Source: Methylophilales bacterium (GTDB lineage Bacteria > Pseudomonadota > Gammaproteobacteria > Burkholderiales > Methylophilaceae). From it: DNA of 5,665 nt. The stretch is taken from assembly GCA_013205275.1 (NCBI GenBank), contig JABMNG010000167.1, positions 1-5,665 on the forward strand, written 5' to 3'. The position numbers and the translations under genes are program-made. Below, piece after piece: positions 5,632 through 5,665 of the stretch. How positions within the stretch are numbered: position 1 is the stretch's first letter; every line of letters starts with the position of its first letter. The notes under the pieces are model-generated. The model did not search any database. It was given only the letters and a program-made list of their open reading frames with translations, and was not told the DNA's origin.

Positions 5632-5665
5632 CGCGCTTCGCGCGGCGGGGGCAGTCTTGCCGCGC
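5632..5665. repeat. GC-rich palindromic element at the right edge (may continue beyond the window)
   Basis: Two inverted repeats overlap. CGCGC (5632-5636) pairs with GCGCG (5640-5644) around TTC, and GCGCGGC (5640-5646) pairs perfectly with GCCGCGC (5659-5665) around a 12-base loop. Because the arms share bases, the two hairpins are mutually exclusive. The abrupt change from AT-rich DNA and the folding potential resemble dispersed intergenic palindromes or the ends of small non-autonomous elements. The window ends within or directly after it, so its full extent is unknown. Confidence 0.5.

Larger units (their letters stand above)
5320..5665. other. Right-end region without an intact gene
   Basis: No intact coding frame of convincing quality is visible across these 346 bases. 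The part nearest the secreted-protein gene must carry its leader and promoter, but no TAnnTTTG is found there on the minus strand. The middle holds the probable helix-turn-helix remnant, and the last 34 bases form a GC-rich palindromic element. Confidence 0.55.

Overview
The window looks like a chromosomal accessory region of a member of the Bacteroidota, carrying restriction genes. Three sequence traits suggest this host. Start codons sit behind A-rich leaders without a convincing Shine-Dalgarno sequence. One promoter-like octamer matches the Bacteroidota -7 box TAnnTTTG. The signal peptides end in AQ or GQ, which is common in that phylum. I cannot name a species.

Layout, left to right. Positions 1-1323 (minus strand) hold the first 441 codons of a type I restriction-modification DNA methyltransferase, HsdM; its C-terminus, and any hsdS and hsdR downstream of it, lie beyond the left edge. 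Positions 1494-1808 (plus strand) encode a small multi-pass membrane protein of 104 residues, with its own -7 box candidate and a clear intrinsic terminator at 1884-1922. Positions 1947-2531 (minus) encode a 194-residue secreted protein of unknown function. Positions 2532-2694 are intergenic and unusually rich in inverted repeats. Positions 2695-4545 (minus) encode a 616-residue DUF262-DUF1524 protein, the single-chain arrangement of the GmrSD family of modification-dependent (type IV) restriction enzymes. Positions 4741-5319 (minus) encode a second secreted or envelope protein, 192 residues, with a hydrophobic C-terminal hairpin. Positions 5320-5665 contain no intact gene, but hold a probable helix-turn-helix gene remnant broken by an in-frame TGA and, at the right edge, a GC-rich palindromic element.

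How the parts may work together: the type I system marks host DNA and cuts unmarked DNA, while GmrSD-type enzymes attack DNA carrying foreign modifications, so the two would be complementary layers of phage defence. The two exported proteins and the small membrane protein have no function I recognise. Nothing beyond position and strand ties them to the nuclease. The hsdM part is visibly richer in G+C (about half) than the rest (somewhat over a third by sampling), so the region was probably assembled from pieces of different origin.
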